Below are positions 1 to 9,814 of a stretch of 37,472 nt of DNA, piece after piece. The notes under the pieces were generated by a model. The model was not told where the DNA came from and ran no database searches. It was given only the letters and a program-made list of their open reading frames with translations. The stretch is from Tardiphaga sp. (GTDB lineage Bacteria; Pseudomonadota; Alphaproteobacteria; Rhizobiales; Xanthobacteraceae), in contig JAQGJY010000191.1 of NCBI GenBank assembly GCA_028290325.1, positions 1-37,472 of the forward strand, in the 5' to 3' direction. The position numbers and the translations under genes are program-made. The stretch's first letter is position 1, and every line of letters starts with the position of its first letter.

Positions 1-384
1 GCTTATCCCCGTGAACTGTCCGGTGGGATGCGGATGCGGGCGTCGCTGGCCCGGGCGCTCGTCACCGATCCCGATATCCTGCTGCTGGACGAGCCGTTCG
101 CCGCGCTCGACGAGATCACGCGCTTCAAGCTCAACGACGATCTGCTGGCGTTGTGGCGAACGCTCAACAAGACGATCGTTTTCGTCACGCATTCGGTGTT
201 CGAGTCGGTCTACCTCGCGCAGCGCGTCGTGGTGATGACGCCGCGGCCGGGCCGCGTCAGCGCTGACATCCCGATCCAATCGCCCAACCGCGATGCCGCG
301 TTCCGCACCTCGGCCGATTATGCCGCGCAGTGCCGCCGCGTCTCGCAGGCGCTGGCGACGGCCAGCGACGGCGTGGCCACATGA
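1..384 (+). CDS. ABC importer ATP-binding subunit (nitrate/sulfonate/taurine type), 3' part
   Basis: This is the C-terminal part of an ABC ATPase that would power uptake of a small organic or inorganic anion with the permease that follows. The frame is open from base 1, so the start and Walker A lie outside the window. Visible motifs, in order, are the signature LSGGM near base 19, Walker B with DILLLDEPFAALDE near base 75, and the H-loop VTHSVFES near base 184. The spacing and the MRMRASLARAL stretch after the signature match the SsuB/TauB/NrtD group. Its TGA overlaps the permease ATG (ATGA), which implies translational coupling. The substrate cannot be told because the binding protein is not in the window. 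Confidence 0.9.
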   Translation, partial: AYPRELSGGMRMRASLARALVTDPDILLLDEPFAALDEITRFKLNDDLLALWRTLNKTIVFVTHSVFESVYLAQRVVVMTPRPGRVSADIPIQSPNRDAAFRTSADYAAQCRRVSQALATASDGVAT

Positions 385-1157
385 GCGCGAAGCGCATCAT
401 CCTGCCTGTGATCGTGTTCGGCGTCGTTACGCTGGCGTGGGACATGGCCGTGCGACTCAACGATATCCAGCCTTACGTGCTGCCGGGGCCGGGGCTCGTC
501 GCGCGAACCCTCGTCGCGGACTGGCCGGTGCTGGCGTCGTCGCTGCTGGTGACGCTGACCACCGCGCTCGAAGGCTTCGTCGCGGCGGCGCTCGGCGGCA
601 TCGCCTTGGCGCTGATCTTCAACCTGTCACAGTCGCTCGAAGACGCGCTGCTGCCCTATGCGATCGTCTTGCAGGTGACGCCGGTGATCGCGATCGCGCC
701 GCTGCTGCTGATCTATCTCGACCAGCAGACCGCCGTGGTCGCCTGCGCCTTCATCGTGGCGTTCTTTCCGGTGCTGGCGAATACCGCTCTGGGGCTCAAA
801 TCCGTCGACCGCAAGCTCGGCGATCTGTTCGCTTTGTATGGTGCGTCGCCGTTGCAGACTTTGCTGCAGCTCAAGCTGCCAGCCGCGCTGCCTTACATGC
901 TCGGTGGCCTTCGGATCGCCGGCGGCTTGTCACTGATCGGCGCGGTGGTCGCGGAAATCGCCGCCGGCGCGGCTGGGGCCGGTTCCGGACTGGCTTACAG
1001 AATCGCGGAATCAAGCTATCGTCTCAACATTCCCCGCATGTTCGCGGCATTGCTGTTGCTCTCCGCCGCGGGGATTGTCATCTATGCGCTGCTGGCGCTG
1101 GCATCGTATCTGGCGCTGCGCCGCTGGCACGACAGCGCGCTCGGAAAGGATTTGTAA
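381..1157 (+). CDS. ABC importer permease (SsuC/TauC/NrtB type)
   Basis: This inner-membrane permease of 258 residues is the partner of the preceding ATPase. The start is the ATG in the ATGA overlap; an upstream in-frame start at 330 would lie inside the ATPase gene. It has about six hydrophobic segments, the first near residues 5-22. A binding-protein-dependent transport loop runs from about residue 150 (LYGASPLQTLLQLKLPAALPY), corresponding to the EAA loop that touches the ATPase. The stop TAA overlaps the next ATG (TAATG). Similar modules carry sulfonates, nitrate, pyrimidine precursors or aromatic acids. The dehydrogenase downstream hints at a hydroxy- or keto-acid, but that is inference. 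Confidence 0.9.
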   Translation: MSAKRIILPVIVFGVVTLAWDMAVRLNDIQPYVLPGPGLVARTLVADWPVLASSLLVTLTTALEGFVAAALGGIALALIFNLSQSLEDALLPYAIVLQVTPVIAIAPLLLIYLDQQTAVVACAFIVAFFPVLANTALGLKSVDRKLGDLFALYGASPLQTLLQLKLPAALPYMLGGLRIAGGLSLIGAVVAEIAAGAAGAGSGLAYRIAESSYRLNIPRMFAALLLLSAAGIVIYALLALASYLALRRWHDSALGKDL

Positions 1158-2140
1158 TGGCTTCCACTGTTTCATCCGAAAAAATTGATCTGCTACTTTA
1201 CGGGCCGTCGAAGCGCATCGTCGATGAGGGCTTTTCCGATCAGTTCGTGCTGCACAAGGTCGAGAGCTTTGCCGATCTCGATACGCTCGACGCCGGCGTC
1301 GCCGGCAAGATTCGCGGCGTCGCCATTACCGATTCGATTCCGGCCGGCGCGCCGATGCAATCGCGCTTTCCGAAACTCGAGATCATGGCGAGCTTCGGCG
1401 TCGGCTACGACCACGTCGATTCGACCTACGCCCGCGAGCACGGCATCGTTGTCACCAACACCCCGGACGTACTGACCGAAGAAGTGGCCGACACCACGCT
1501 CGGGCTGCTGATCGCGACCTTGCGGGAATTCGTCAAGGCCGACAAATATGTCCGGTCGGGGCTGTGGCTCGGCGGCAAGTTTCCGCTCAGCGTCGGCTCG
1601 CTGCGCGACCGCAAGGTCGGCATCGTCGGCATGGGGCGCATCGGGCAGGCGATCGGCCGTCGCCTCGATGCCTCGCTGGTGCCGGTGGTCTATCATTCGC
1701 GCAACCCGGCGGCCGGCGTGAAATACAAGCACTATCCCGATCTGATCGAGATGGCGAAGGCGGTCGATACGCTGATCGTGATCGTGCCCGGCGGCGCGTC
1801 CACGTTGAAGATGATCAACGCCGACGTTCTCAAGGCGCTGGGTCCGCGCGGCGTGATCGTCAATGTGGCACGCGGGTCGGTCGTCGATGAACCGGCGCTG
1901 ATCGCCGCGTTGAAATCCGGCGCCATCCTGGCGGCGGGCCTCGACGTGTTCGCCGACGAACCGAAGGTGCCCGATGAACTCAAGACCATGCAGAACGTGA
2001 TCCTGCTGCCGCATATCGGCTCGGCTTCGGTCTATACGCGCAACGCGATGGATCAGTTGATCGTCGACAATCTGATCGACTGGTTCGCCGGCAAGCCACC
2101 TCTGACGCCGATTCCGGAAACGCCGGTCAAGGGGCGCTGA
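1157..2140 (+). CDS. D-isomer-specific 2-hydroxyacid dehydrogenase
   Basis: This cytoplasmic NAD(P)H-dependent oxidoreductase of 327 residues interconverts a 2-keto acid and a D-2-hydroxy acid, such as glyoxylate or hydroxypyruvate. The Rossmann motif GMGRIG lies at about residues 158-163. The catalytic triad of the family is present: Arg239 in NVARGSVVDE, Glu268 in ADEP and His286 in LLPHIGSAS. The start ATG shares its A with the permease stop, so the gene is translated with the ABC genes; longer in-frame starts would run through the permease. This context suggests it acts on a compound brought in by the transporter. The exact substrate is unknown. Confidence 0.92.
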   Translation: MASTVSSEKIDLLLYGPSKRIVDEGFSDQFVLHKVESFADLDTLDAGVAGKIRGVAITDSIPAGAPMQSRFPKLEIMASFGVGYDHVDSTYAREHGIVVTNTPDVLTEEVADTTLGLLIATLREFVKADKYVRSGLWLGGKFPLSVGSLRDRKVGIVGMGRIGQAIGRRLDASLVPVVYHSRNPAAGVKYKHYPDLIEMAKAVDTLIVIVPGGASTLKMINADVLKALGPRGVIVNVARGSVVDEPALIAALKSGAILAAGLDVFADEPKVPDELKTMQNVILLPHIGSASVYTRNAMDQLIVDNLIDWFAGKPPLTPIPETPVKGR

Positions 2141-2141
2141 C

Positions 2142-2825
2142 ATGTGGCGCCGCCTTGCGCTCTGCGTGGCCGCGCTGGCTTTGGCAACGCCCGCGATGGC
2201 GCAGAACGCGGCGCGGCTTAAAGCGGACATGATCGGCCAGTGGGAATTGTCCACGACCGAACGCAGCAAGACCTGCGTCGTGACGCTGAAGGCCGACGCG
2301 ACGCCGCTCGGGCTCAAGCTCGACCTGGAGCCGGGCTGCGGCGCGGCGCTGCCGTTCACCAAGGCGATCGCGGCCTGGAGCGTGAAGGGTCTCGACATCG
2401 TGCGCTTGCAGGACACCGCCGGGCAATCGGTGATCGATTTCACCGAGGTCGAGGCCGGTATCTTCGAGGGCCTGCGGGCCGGTGAGGGCGTCTATCTGTT
2501 GCAGAATCTCGCGGCGGCGCGCGCGCAGTCGAAGTCGATGGATCAGATGATCGGCAACTGGTCGGTGACGCGTGACAATGGAAAAGCGATCTGTTCGCTG
2601 ACGCTGACCAACACCGATGCCACGCCGGATAACTTTCAGTTGTTCGTCAAGCCGCGCTGCGAACAGCCGGTCGCGGGTTTCGCGCCGGTCATGTGGCGGC
2701 TGGAGCGCGGAGAATTGCTGATGATGTCGGCCTCCGGCGAGACATGGCGGTTCGAGGCCGACGACAGCGCGCAATGGCGGCGCGTGCCCGACAGCGCCGA
2801 CCCGATGATTCTGGTGCGACAGTAG
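2142..2825 (+). CDS. Secreted protein with two AprI/Inh-like (beta-barrel protease inhibitor) domains
   Basis: The product is 227 residues with a signal peptide ending near TPAMAQ (about residue 21). Two similar units follow. The first, from about residue 29, runs MIGQWELS, then a Cys in KTCVVTL and a Cys in PGCGAAL. The second, from about residue 131, runs MIGNWSVT, then a Cys in AICSLTL and a Cys in PRCEQPV. The paired cysteines and leading Trp fit the Inh family (periplasmic metalloprotease inhibitors and the Omp19 fold). The gene starts one base after the dehydrogenase stop, so it is the last gene of that operon. Whether it inhibits a protease is not shown; no target protease is adjacent. 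Confidence 0.78.
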   Translation: MWRRLALCVAALALATPAMAQNAARLKADMIGQWELSTTERSKTCVVTLKADATPLGLKLDLEPGCGAALPFTKAIAAWSVKGLDIVRLQDTAGQSVIDFTEVEAGIFEGLRAGEGVYLLQNLAAARAQSKSMDQMIGNWSVTRDNGKAICSLTLTNTDATPDNFQLFVKPRCEQPVAGFAPVMWRLERGELLMMSASGETWRFEADDSAQWRRVPDSADPMILVRQ

Positions 2826-2849
2826 CAGCGCCGCGGTGGATTTTCGGCG

Positions 2850-2905
2850 AGTCTTGTCGGCGCGCGCAGGGTGCGCTCGCGCGAGACGCGCTTGCGCGGA
2901 ATGAC
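2850..2905. repeat. Degenerate GTC...AATGAC palindromic intergenic repeat
   Basis: The gap between the convergent Inh gene and the DUF938 gene carries GTCTTGTCGGCGCGCGCAGG, a GC-rich centre, and CTTGCGCGGAATGAC. The right end matches the right ends of the copies at 16437, 19828 and 21258. The left end is more worn. It could act as a transcription barrier between the convergent genes. Confidence 0.45.
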
Positions 2906-3508
2906 TTATCGAACCCGCCGGAACACGACGCTGAGATTGTTGGCGGGCATCTCGATGATCTCAGGCGATGACAAGCCATGCGTCGCCGCGAGCGCCGCGA
3001 CGGCGTCGAGATCGCGCAGGCCCCATTCGGGATTGCGGGTTCTCAGGCTGGCGTCGAAGGCTTCGTTGCTGTCGGCGGTCGGGACATCACCGCGTCGATA
3101 GGGCCCGTAGAGATATAGCGGCGCGCCGGGTGCCAGGCTGGTTGCCGCGCCATGCAGAAGGCCTTGCGTCGCGTGCCACGGCGCGATGTGGATCATGTTG
3201 ATGCAGATGATGCCGGCGAGATTCGAGAACGGCCAGTCGGGATCGGTCGCATCGAATTGGAGCGGCGGCGCGACGTTGCGCAGCTCCGCATGGGCCATCC
3301 AGGCATCGATGCTGCGGATGGCTTCGGGGCTCGGGTCGGTCGGCTGAAACGTCAGCTCCGGCAGATGCCTCGCGAAATGCACGACGTGTTCGCCGCTGCC
3401 GCTGGCGATCTCCAATACGCGACCGTCGCGCGGCAGCACGCCGCGCAACACGTCGAGGATCGGGTCGCGATTGCGCGGCGCCGCCGGTGCGTGTTGCCGG
3501 TAGTCCAC
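2906..3508 (-). CDS. DUF938 family SAM-dependent methyltransferase-like protein
   Basis: This cytoplasmic protein of 200 residues matches the DUF938 group by its opening, with Arg-Asn-Arg-Asp before the domain, and by a class I methyltransferase glycine loop VLEIASGSGEH at about residues 31-41. An acidic residue follows in FQPTDPS. Later landmarks are CINMIHIAPW and LYLYGPYRRG, typical of the family. The start appears to be GTG at 3508, preceded by GATAGGTGTC. It follows coxM after five bases, so it is probably the last gene of the coxSLM transcript. The substrate is unknown; a role with the Mo-hydroxylase is suggested only by position. Confidence 0.8.
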   Translation of the reverse strand: MDYRQHAPAAPRNRDPILDVLRGVLPRDGRVLEIASGSGEHVVHFARHLPELTFQPTDPSPEAIRSIDAWMAHAELRNVAPPLQFDATDPDWPFSNLAGIICINMIHIAPWHATQGLLHGAATSLAPGAPLYLYGPYRRGDVPTADSNEAFDASLRTRNPEWGLRDLDAVAALAATHGLSSPEIIEMPANNLSVVFRRVR

Positions 3509-3513
3509 GACAC

Positions 3514-4314
3514 CTATCCGGCGTCCGCGACCGCGCGCTGCGCCATCACCTTGATGAGGTTGGCGCGATAGGCCGCCGAGCCATGGATGTCTTCCATCAG
3601 CCCGTCGGACGAAACCGTGATGCCGTCGAGCGCCGATGCCGACCAGTTGGCGGTCAATGCCTGCTCGATCGCCGGCACGCGCATCACGCCGGATGACGAC
3701 GCGCCCGTCGCGGCGACGCGCACCTCGCCGGATTTAGTCTTGGCGACGAACACGGCGGTGAGCGCGAAGCGTGACGCCGGATGGCGCATCTTGGAATAGG
3801 CCGCCTTGGCCGGAATCGGGAACGAGACGGCGGTGATGATTTCGCCGGGCTGCAACGCGGTCGACATCAGGCCCTGAAAGAAGTCAGCGGCTTTGATTTC
3901 CCGCGTATTGGTCGTGATCGTCGCATCGAGCGCCAGCACGGCGGCCGGATAATCCGCCGCCGGATCGTTATTGGCGAGCGAGCCACCGATCGTGCCGCGA
4001 TAACGCACGGCGGGATCGCCGAGCACCGTCGTGAGGTGCACGATCGCGGGGATCGCGCGCTTGGCCTCGGCGCTCTGCGTGATGTCGTAATAGGTCGTCG
4101 CCGCCTTGATGATGAGCGCGTCGCCGGTGACTTCGATCCCGATCAGATCCTTGATGCGGCCGAGATCGATCACATCCGAGGGCGCGGCCAGCCGCTGCTT
4201 CATGACCGGGATCAGCGTATGGCCGCCGGCGAGATAGGTCGCGTCGCCGGCTTTGGCGAACAAAGCCGCGGCGTCGGCGAGGCTGGTCGGGCGATGATAG
4301 ATGGTCTCGTACAT
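3514..4314 (-). CDS. coxM: Aerobic CO dehydrogenase-type medium subunit (FAD-binding)
   Basis: This FAD subunit of 266 residues passes electrons from the 2Fe-2S subunit to the respiratory chain. The two FAD pyrophosphate-binding loops of the family are clear: AGGHT at residues 29-33 and TIGGS at 108-112, followed by NNDPAADYP. The start is MYETIYHRP, preceded on its strand by GGGAG; a longer reading to 4377 runs into an intergenic repeat and has no support. It is the third gene of an S-L-M cluster, the order typical of form II CO-dehydrogenase-like enzymes. Confidence 0.9.
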   Translation of the reverse strand: MYETIYHRPTSLADAAALFAKAGDATYLAGGHTLIPVMKQRLAAPSDVIDLGRIKDLIGIEVTGDALIIKAATTYYDITQSAEAKRAIPAIVHLTTVLGDPAVRYRGTIGGSLANNDPAADYPAAVLALDATITTNTREIKAADFFQGLMSTALQPGEIITAVSFPIPAKAAYSKMRHPASRFALTAVFVAKTKSGEVRVAATGASSSGVMRVPAIEQALTANWSASALDGITVSSDGLMEDIHGSAAYRANLIKVMAQRAVADAG

Positions 4315-4338
4315 GGGAATCTCCCTTGGCTTGTGGCC

Positions 4339-4421
4339 GTAGGGTGGGCGACGGCGCCCTGGCGCTGCCCCCACCAACTGAAGATGAGAAAGGCGGTGGG
4401 CTCGCTTAGCTTAGCCCACCC
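4339..4421. repeat. GGGTGGGC...GCCCACCC palindromic repeat between coxL and coxM
   Basis: GGGTGGGC at 4342-4349 and GCCCACCC at 4414-4421 are exact inverted arms. A second arm GGTGGGC at 4395-4401 also pairs with 4414-4420 across a 12-base loop. GTAGGGTGGGC/GCCCACC elements are a widespread intergenic repeat type in GC-rich proteobacteria. It sits inside the cox operon and may form alternative hairpins in the mRNA between the L and M genes. Confidence 0.65.
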
Positions 4422-4438
4422 GACGAGTCGGTTGGCTT

Positions 4439-6793
<2,355 letters not shown>

Positions 6794-6880
6794 ATCCCTG
6801 ACTCCCTGCCGGAGGTTATAATCCGCCGCGTCCAGCGACGTCGTGCGGTTGTCTCGATGGCTGATTCCAAACGCGCCGGC

Positions 6881-7366
<486 letters not shown>

Positions 7367-7584
7367 GAGGAGCCTCCCGTTACTTTTTAATTAGTCCAAT
7401 TAGAAGCTGAGGCTCCAGACTTTGCAACCGGGATTTTCGTGAGCGCGGAATTTGCCGCAATCCCCATCTCTGGCGCATGTCTGGCTTCGTGCTCAGCAGG
7501 GTTGATGGCCCATGGCGTCGCTGTCATAAAACCGACGTAGGCTCAGACGGATTGATGCCGCCGCAATCAGGGAGTTGTTCGCAA
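7367..7584. promoter_or_regulatory. Divergent control region between coxS and the CoA-transferase operon
   Basis: About 218 bases separate the two divergent starts and must hold both promoters. The part next to coxS is AT-rich for this genome and holds AATT-AGTCC-AATT at 7389-7401, about 23 bases before the coxS start codon, a possible operator. An in-frame ATG lies at 7477, but the stretch to the GTG at 7585 has no resemblance to CoA-transferases, so I treat it as leader. No terminator or RNA gene is seen. Confidence 0.45.
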
Positions 7585-8256
7585 GTGATCGACAAGCGGG
7601 TCAAGACATTGGGCGAGGCCGTCGCGGGCGTGAAGGATGGCGCGACCGTTCTGGTGGCCGGGTTCGGCGCGGTCGGCGTCGCCGATCATCTGCTCGAAGC
7701 GCTGCACGATCAGGGCGCGCGCGATCTGACCATCGTCGCCAACAATGCCGGCAATGGCGATGTCGGTTTGGCGCGGCTGATCAATTCCGGCCGCGTCAGC
7801 AAGGTGATCTGCTCTTATCCGCGCTCGGGCGATTACAGCGCGTTCCTGAACGCCTATCGCAGCAAGAGCCTCGAGCTCGAACTGGTGCCGCAGGGCACGA
7901 TCAGCGAGCGCATGCGTTGCGCGGCGGCGGGCCTGGGCGGGTTCTTCTCGCCGGTTTCGGCCGGCACCCAACTCGCCGACGGCAAGGAAACCCGCGAGAT
8001 CGATGGCCGGCTGCATGTCTTCGAGAAGCCGCTGAAAGGCGACATCGCGCTGTTGAAGGCCGACAAGGCCGACCGCTGGGGCAACCTGACCTATCTGAAA
8101 TCGGCGCGGAATTTCAATCCGGTGATGGCGATGGCCGCCGACCTCAGCGTGGTCGAGGTCAATTCCATCGTCGCGCTCGGCGCGCTCGATCCCGAAGCGG
8201 TCGCCACCCCCAGCATCTTTATCGACCGCGTGGTCGTTGTCGGAGCAAACGCATGA
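7585..8256 (+). CDS. pcaI: 3-oxoacid CoA-transferase subunit A (PcaI-like)
   Basis: The alpha subunit of 223 residues joins the next gene product to move CoA from succinyl-CoA to a 3-oxo acid (3-oxoadipate or acetoacetate). The CoA-binding loop GFGAVG is at about residues 26-31. NNAGNGDVGLARLI, ELVPQGTISERMR and GKETREIDGR match PcaI/ScoA proteins, the NAGNGD form being closest to PcaI. GTG at 7585 is chosen because it gives the usual family N terminus and follows AGGGAG by ten bases. ATG at 7555 or 7477 would add unrelated residues. Its TGA overlaps the ATG of subunit B (ATGA). No other beta-ketoadipate gene is near, so the PcaI assignment over ScoA is tentative. Confidence 0.85.
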   Translation: MIDKRVKTLGEAVAGVKDGATVLVAGFGAVGVADHLLEALHDQGARDLTIVANNAGNGDVGLARLINSGRVSKVICSYPRSGDYSAFLNAYRSKSLELELVPQGTISERMRCAAAGLGGFFSPVSAGTQLADGKETREIDGRLHVFEKPLKGDIALLKADKADRWGNLTYLKSARNFNPVMAMAADLSVVEVNSIVALGALDPEAVATPSIFIDRVVVVGANA

Positions 8257-8945
8257 TGCCGAGCTATCAGCCTTTGACGCGCGAACAGATGGCGTGGCGC
8301 GCGGCGCAGGATCTGCCGGAAGGTGCCTTCGTCAATCTCGGGATCGGCATTCCGACCCTGACCGCAAGCTATGTCCCGGCGGATCGCGAGGTCATCTTCC
8401 ATAGCGAGAACGGCGTCCTCGGTCTCGGCCCGAAGCCCAAGCCCGGCGAGCAGGACGAGAACCTGATCGACGCCGGCAAGAACTACACGACGTTGATCAC
8501 AGGCGGCTGCTACGTGCATCACGCCGATGCCTTTCTGATGATTCGTGGCGGCCATCTTGATGTCAGCCTGCTCGGGGCGTTCGAGGTTTCCGAGACCGGC
8601 GACATCGCCAACTGGACCACGGACGATCCGGCCTTCCCGCCCGGCGTCGGCGGCGCGATGGACCTCGCGGCCGGAGCCAAGGAGGTGCGTGTGCTGATGG
8701 AGCACACCAGCAAATCAGGCGCGCCGCGCATCCTCAGGCATTGCAGCCTGCCACTGACGGCGGCGGGCGTCGTCAAACGCATCTACACCAATCTTGCGGT
8801 GCTCGACGTCACGCCGGCAGGCCTTGTCGTGCTCGAGATGGTGCCGGGCATGACGCTGCAGATGTTGCAGTCGATGACCGAGCCGGCGCTGACGGCGGCG
8901 GCGTCGCTGCGATCGCTCCAGCCGCCGACCGCCCGCGCGGCTTAA
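8253..8945 (+). CDS. pcaJ: 3-oxoacid CoA-transferase subunit B (PcaJ-like)
   Basis: The beta subunit of 230 residues holds the catalytic glutamate, Glu52 in HSENGVLGLGP, which forms the enzyme-CoA thioester in this family. NLGIGIPTL near the N terminus and GGAMDLAAGAKEVRVLMEHTS in the middle are standard landmarks. Two ATGs (8253, 8256) are in frame; the first overlaps the stop of subunit A. The gene ends in TAA whose bases are shared with the stop of the convergent glutathione transferase, so there is no room for a terminator between them. Confidence 0.87.
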   Translation: MMPSYQPLTREQMAWRAAQDLPEGAFVNLGIGIPTLTASYVPADREVIFHSENGVLGLGPKPKPGEQDENLIDAGKNYTTLITGGCYVHHADAFLMIRGGHLDVSLLGAFEVSETGDIANWTTDDPAFPPGVGGAMDLAAGAKEVRVLMEHTSKSGAPRILRHCSLPLTAAGVVKRIYTNLAVLDVTPAGLVVLEMVPGMTLQMLQSMTEPALTAAASLRSLQPPTARAA

Positions 8946-9568
8946 TCCAGCTTGACGCTGAAGCCGCGCTGCACGGCGGGACGCGCCATCAGCGTCTCGT
9001 ACCAGCGCTTCACATGCGGAAAATCATCGAGCGTCACTTTGTGGCGTTCGTGCCGCCAGGCCCAGCCGAGGATCGCGAAATCCGCGACCGACAATTCGCC
9101 GGCGACGAAGTCGTGCCGCGCCAGCCGGCGGTCGAGCACGCCGTAAAGCCGCTTCGTCTCGTCGGAAAATCGTTTGAGGCCATAGGCGCGGTCGGTGTCG
9201 TTGTCGAGCGCGATGAAATGATGCACCTGACCGGGCATCGGGCCGAACCCGCCGACCTGCCACATCAGCCATTCCAGCACGGGGATGCGTTTGGCGAGCG
9301 ACGGCGGCAAAAATCGTCCGGTCTTCTCGCCGAGATACAAAAGGATCGCGCCGGATTCGAACACGCTGACCTTGGTGCCGTCAGGCCCGTCGGAATCGAC
9401 GATCGCGGGGATCTTATTGTTCGGGCTGATCGCCAGAAAGTCCGGCTGCATTTGCGCGCCCTTGGTGATGTTGACCGGCACCACCGTGTAGGGCAGCCCC
9501 ATCTCCTCAAGCGCGACGGAAATCTTGCGGCCGTTCGGCGTGTTCCAGCTATGCAATTCGATCGTCAT
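8942..9568 (-). CDS. Glutathione S-transferase (YfcG/YghU-like)
   Basis: This cytoplasmic protein of 208 residues has an N-terminal thioredoxin-like domain with NTPNGRKISVALEE, then NKIPAIVDSDG and the glutathione-binding FESGAILLYL. A helical C-terminal domain with ELSVADFAILGW follows. The NTPNG start fits the Nu-class YfcG/YghU group, which uses Thr/Asn rather than Tyr or Ser and often has disulfide reductase activity. The start is MTIELHSW, with GAGGAC upstream; the in-frame extension to 9655 is not family-like. Its last bases overlap the convergent pcaJ stop. Confidence 0.87.
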   Translation of the reverse strand: MTIELHSWNTPNGRKISVALEEMGLPYTVVPVNITKGAQMQPDFLAISPNNKIPAIVDSDGPDGTKVSVFESGAILLYLGEKTGRFLPPSLAKRIPVLEWLMWQVGGFGPMPGQVHHFIALDNDTDRAYGLKRFSDETKRLYGVLDRRLARHDFVAGELSVADFAILGWAWRHERHKVTLDDFPHVKRWYETLMARPAVQRGFSVKLD

Positions 9569-9814
9569 CCGGCGCGTCCTCGTGTGTTCGCGGCTCTGAA
9601 ATCCGAGCCTCAGACCTTGCATCGCGAGCCATGTGATGGCCGCCATTGGCGGCAATCAAGGGCGCGAAGCCATCCAGATCGTTGTTGCGGCACGCGAGCT
9701 GGACGGCTTCCGCGATGACGATTGAAGTAGCCTGCATCGGCCGCATCGCCAACCCTTGTCGCCAAGCGCAACCGAGTCGCGCTACAAGCCGCGATCATCA
9801 GCCATGGATGCTCC
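9569..9814. other. Gap between the GST and hrpB genes, no gene recognised
   Basis: This 246-base stretch lies between divergent genes, so it should contain both promoters. Short open frames on either strand (29 to 67 residues) show no family features. Two ATGs at 9804 and 9808 lie just before hrpB but in the wrong frames. I see no hairpin, RNA gene or strong promoter match. Confidence 0.4.

Noticed and set aside
7477..7584. In-frame N-terminal extension of the CoA-transferase A subunit
   Set aside because: The 36 extra residues do not resemble the family, whereas GTG at 7585 has a Shine-Dalgarno site and gives a normal N terminus.
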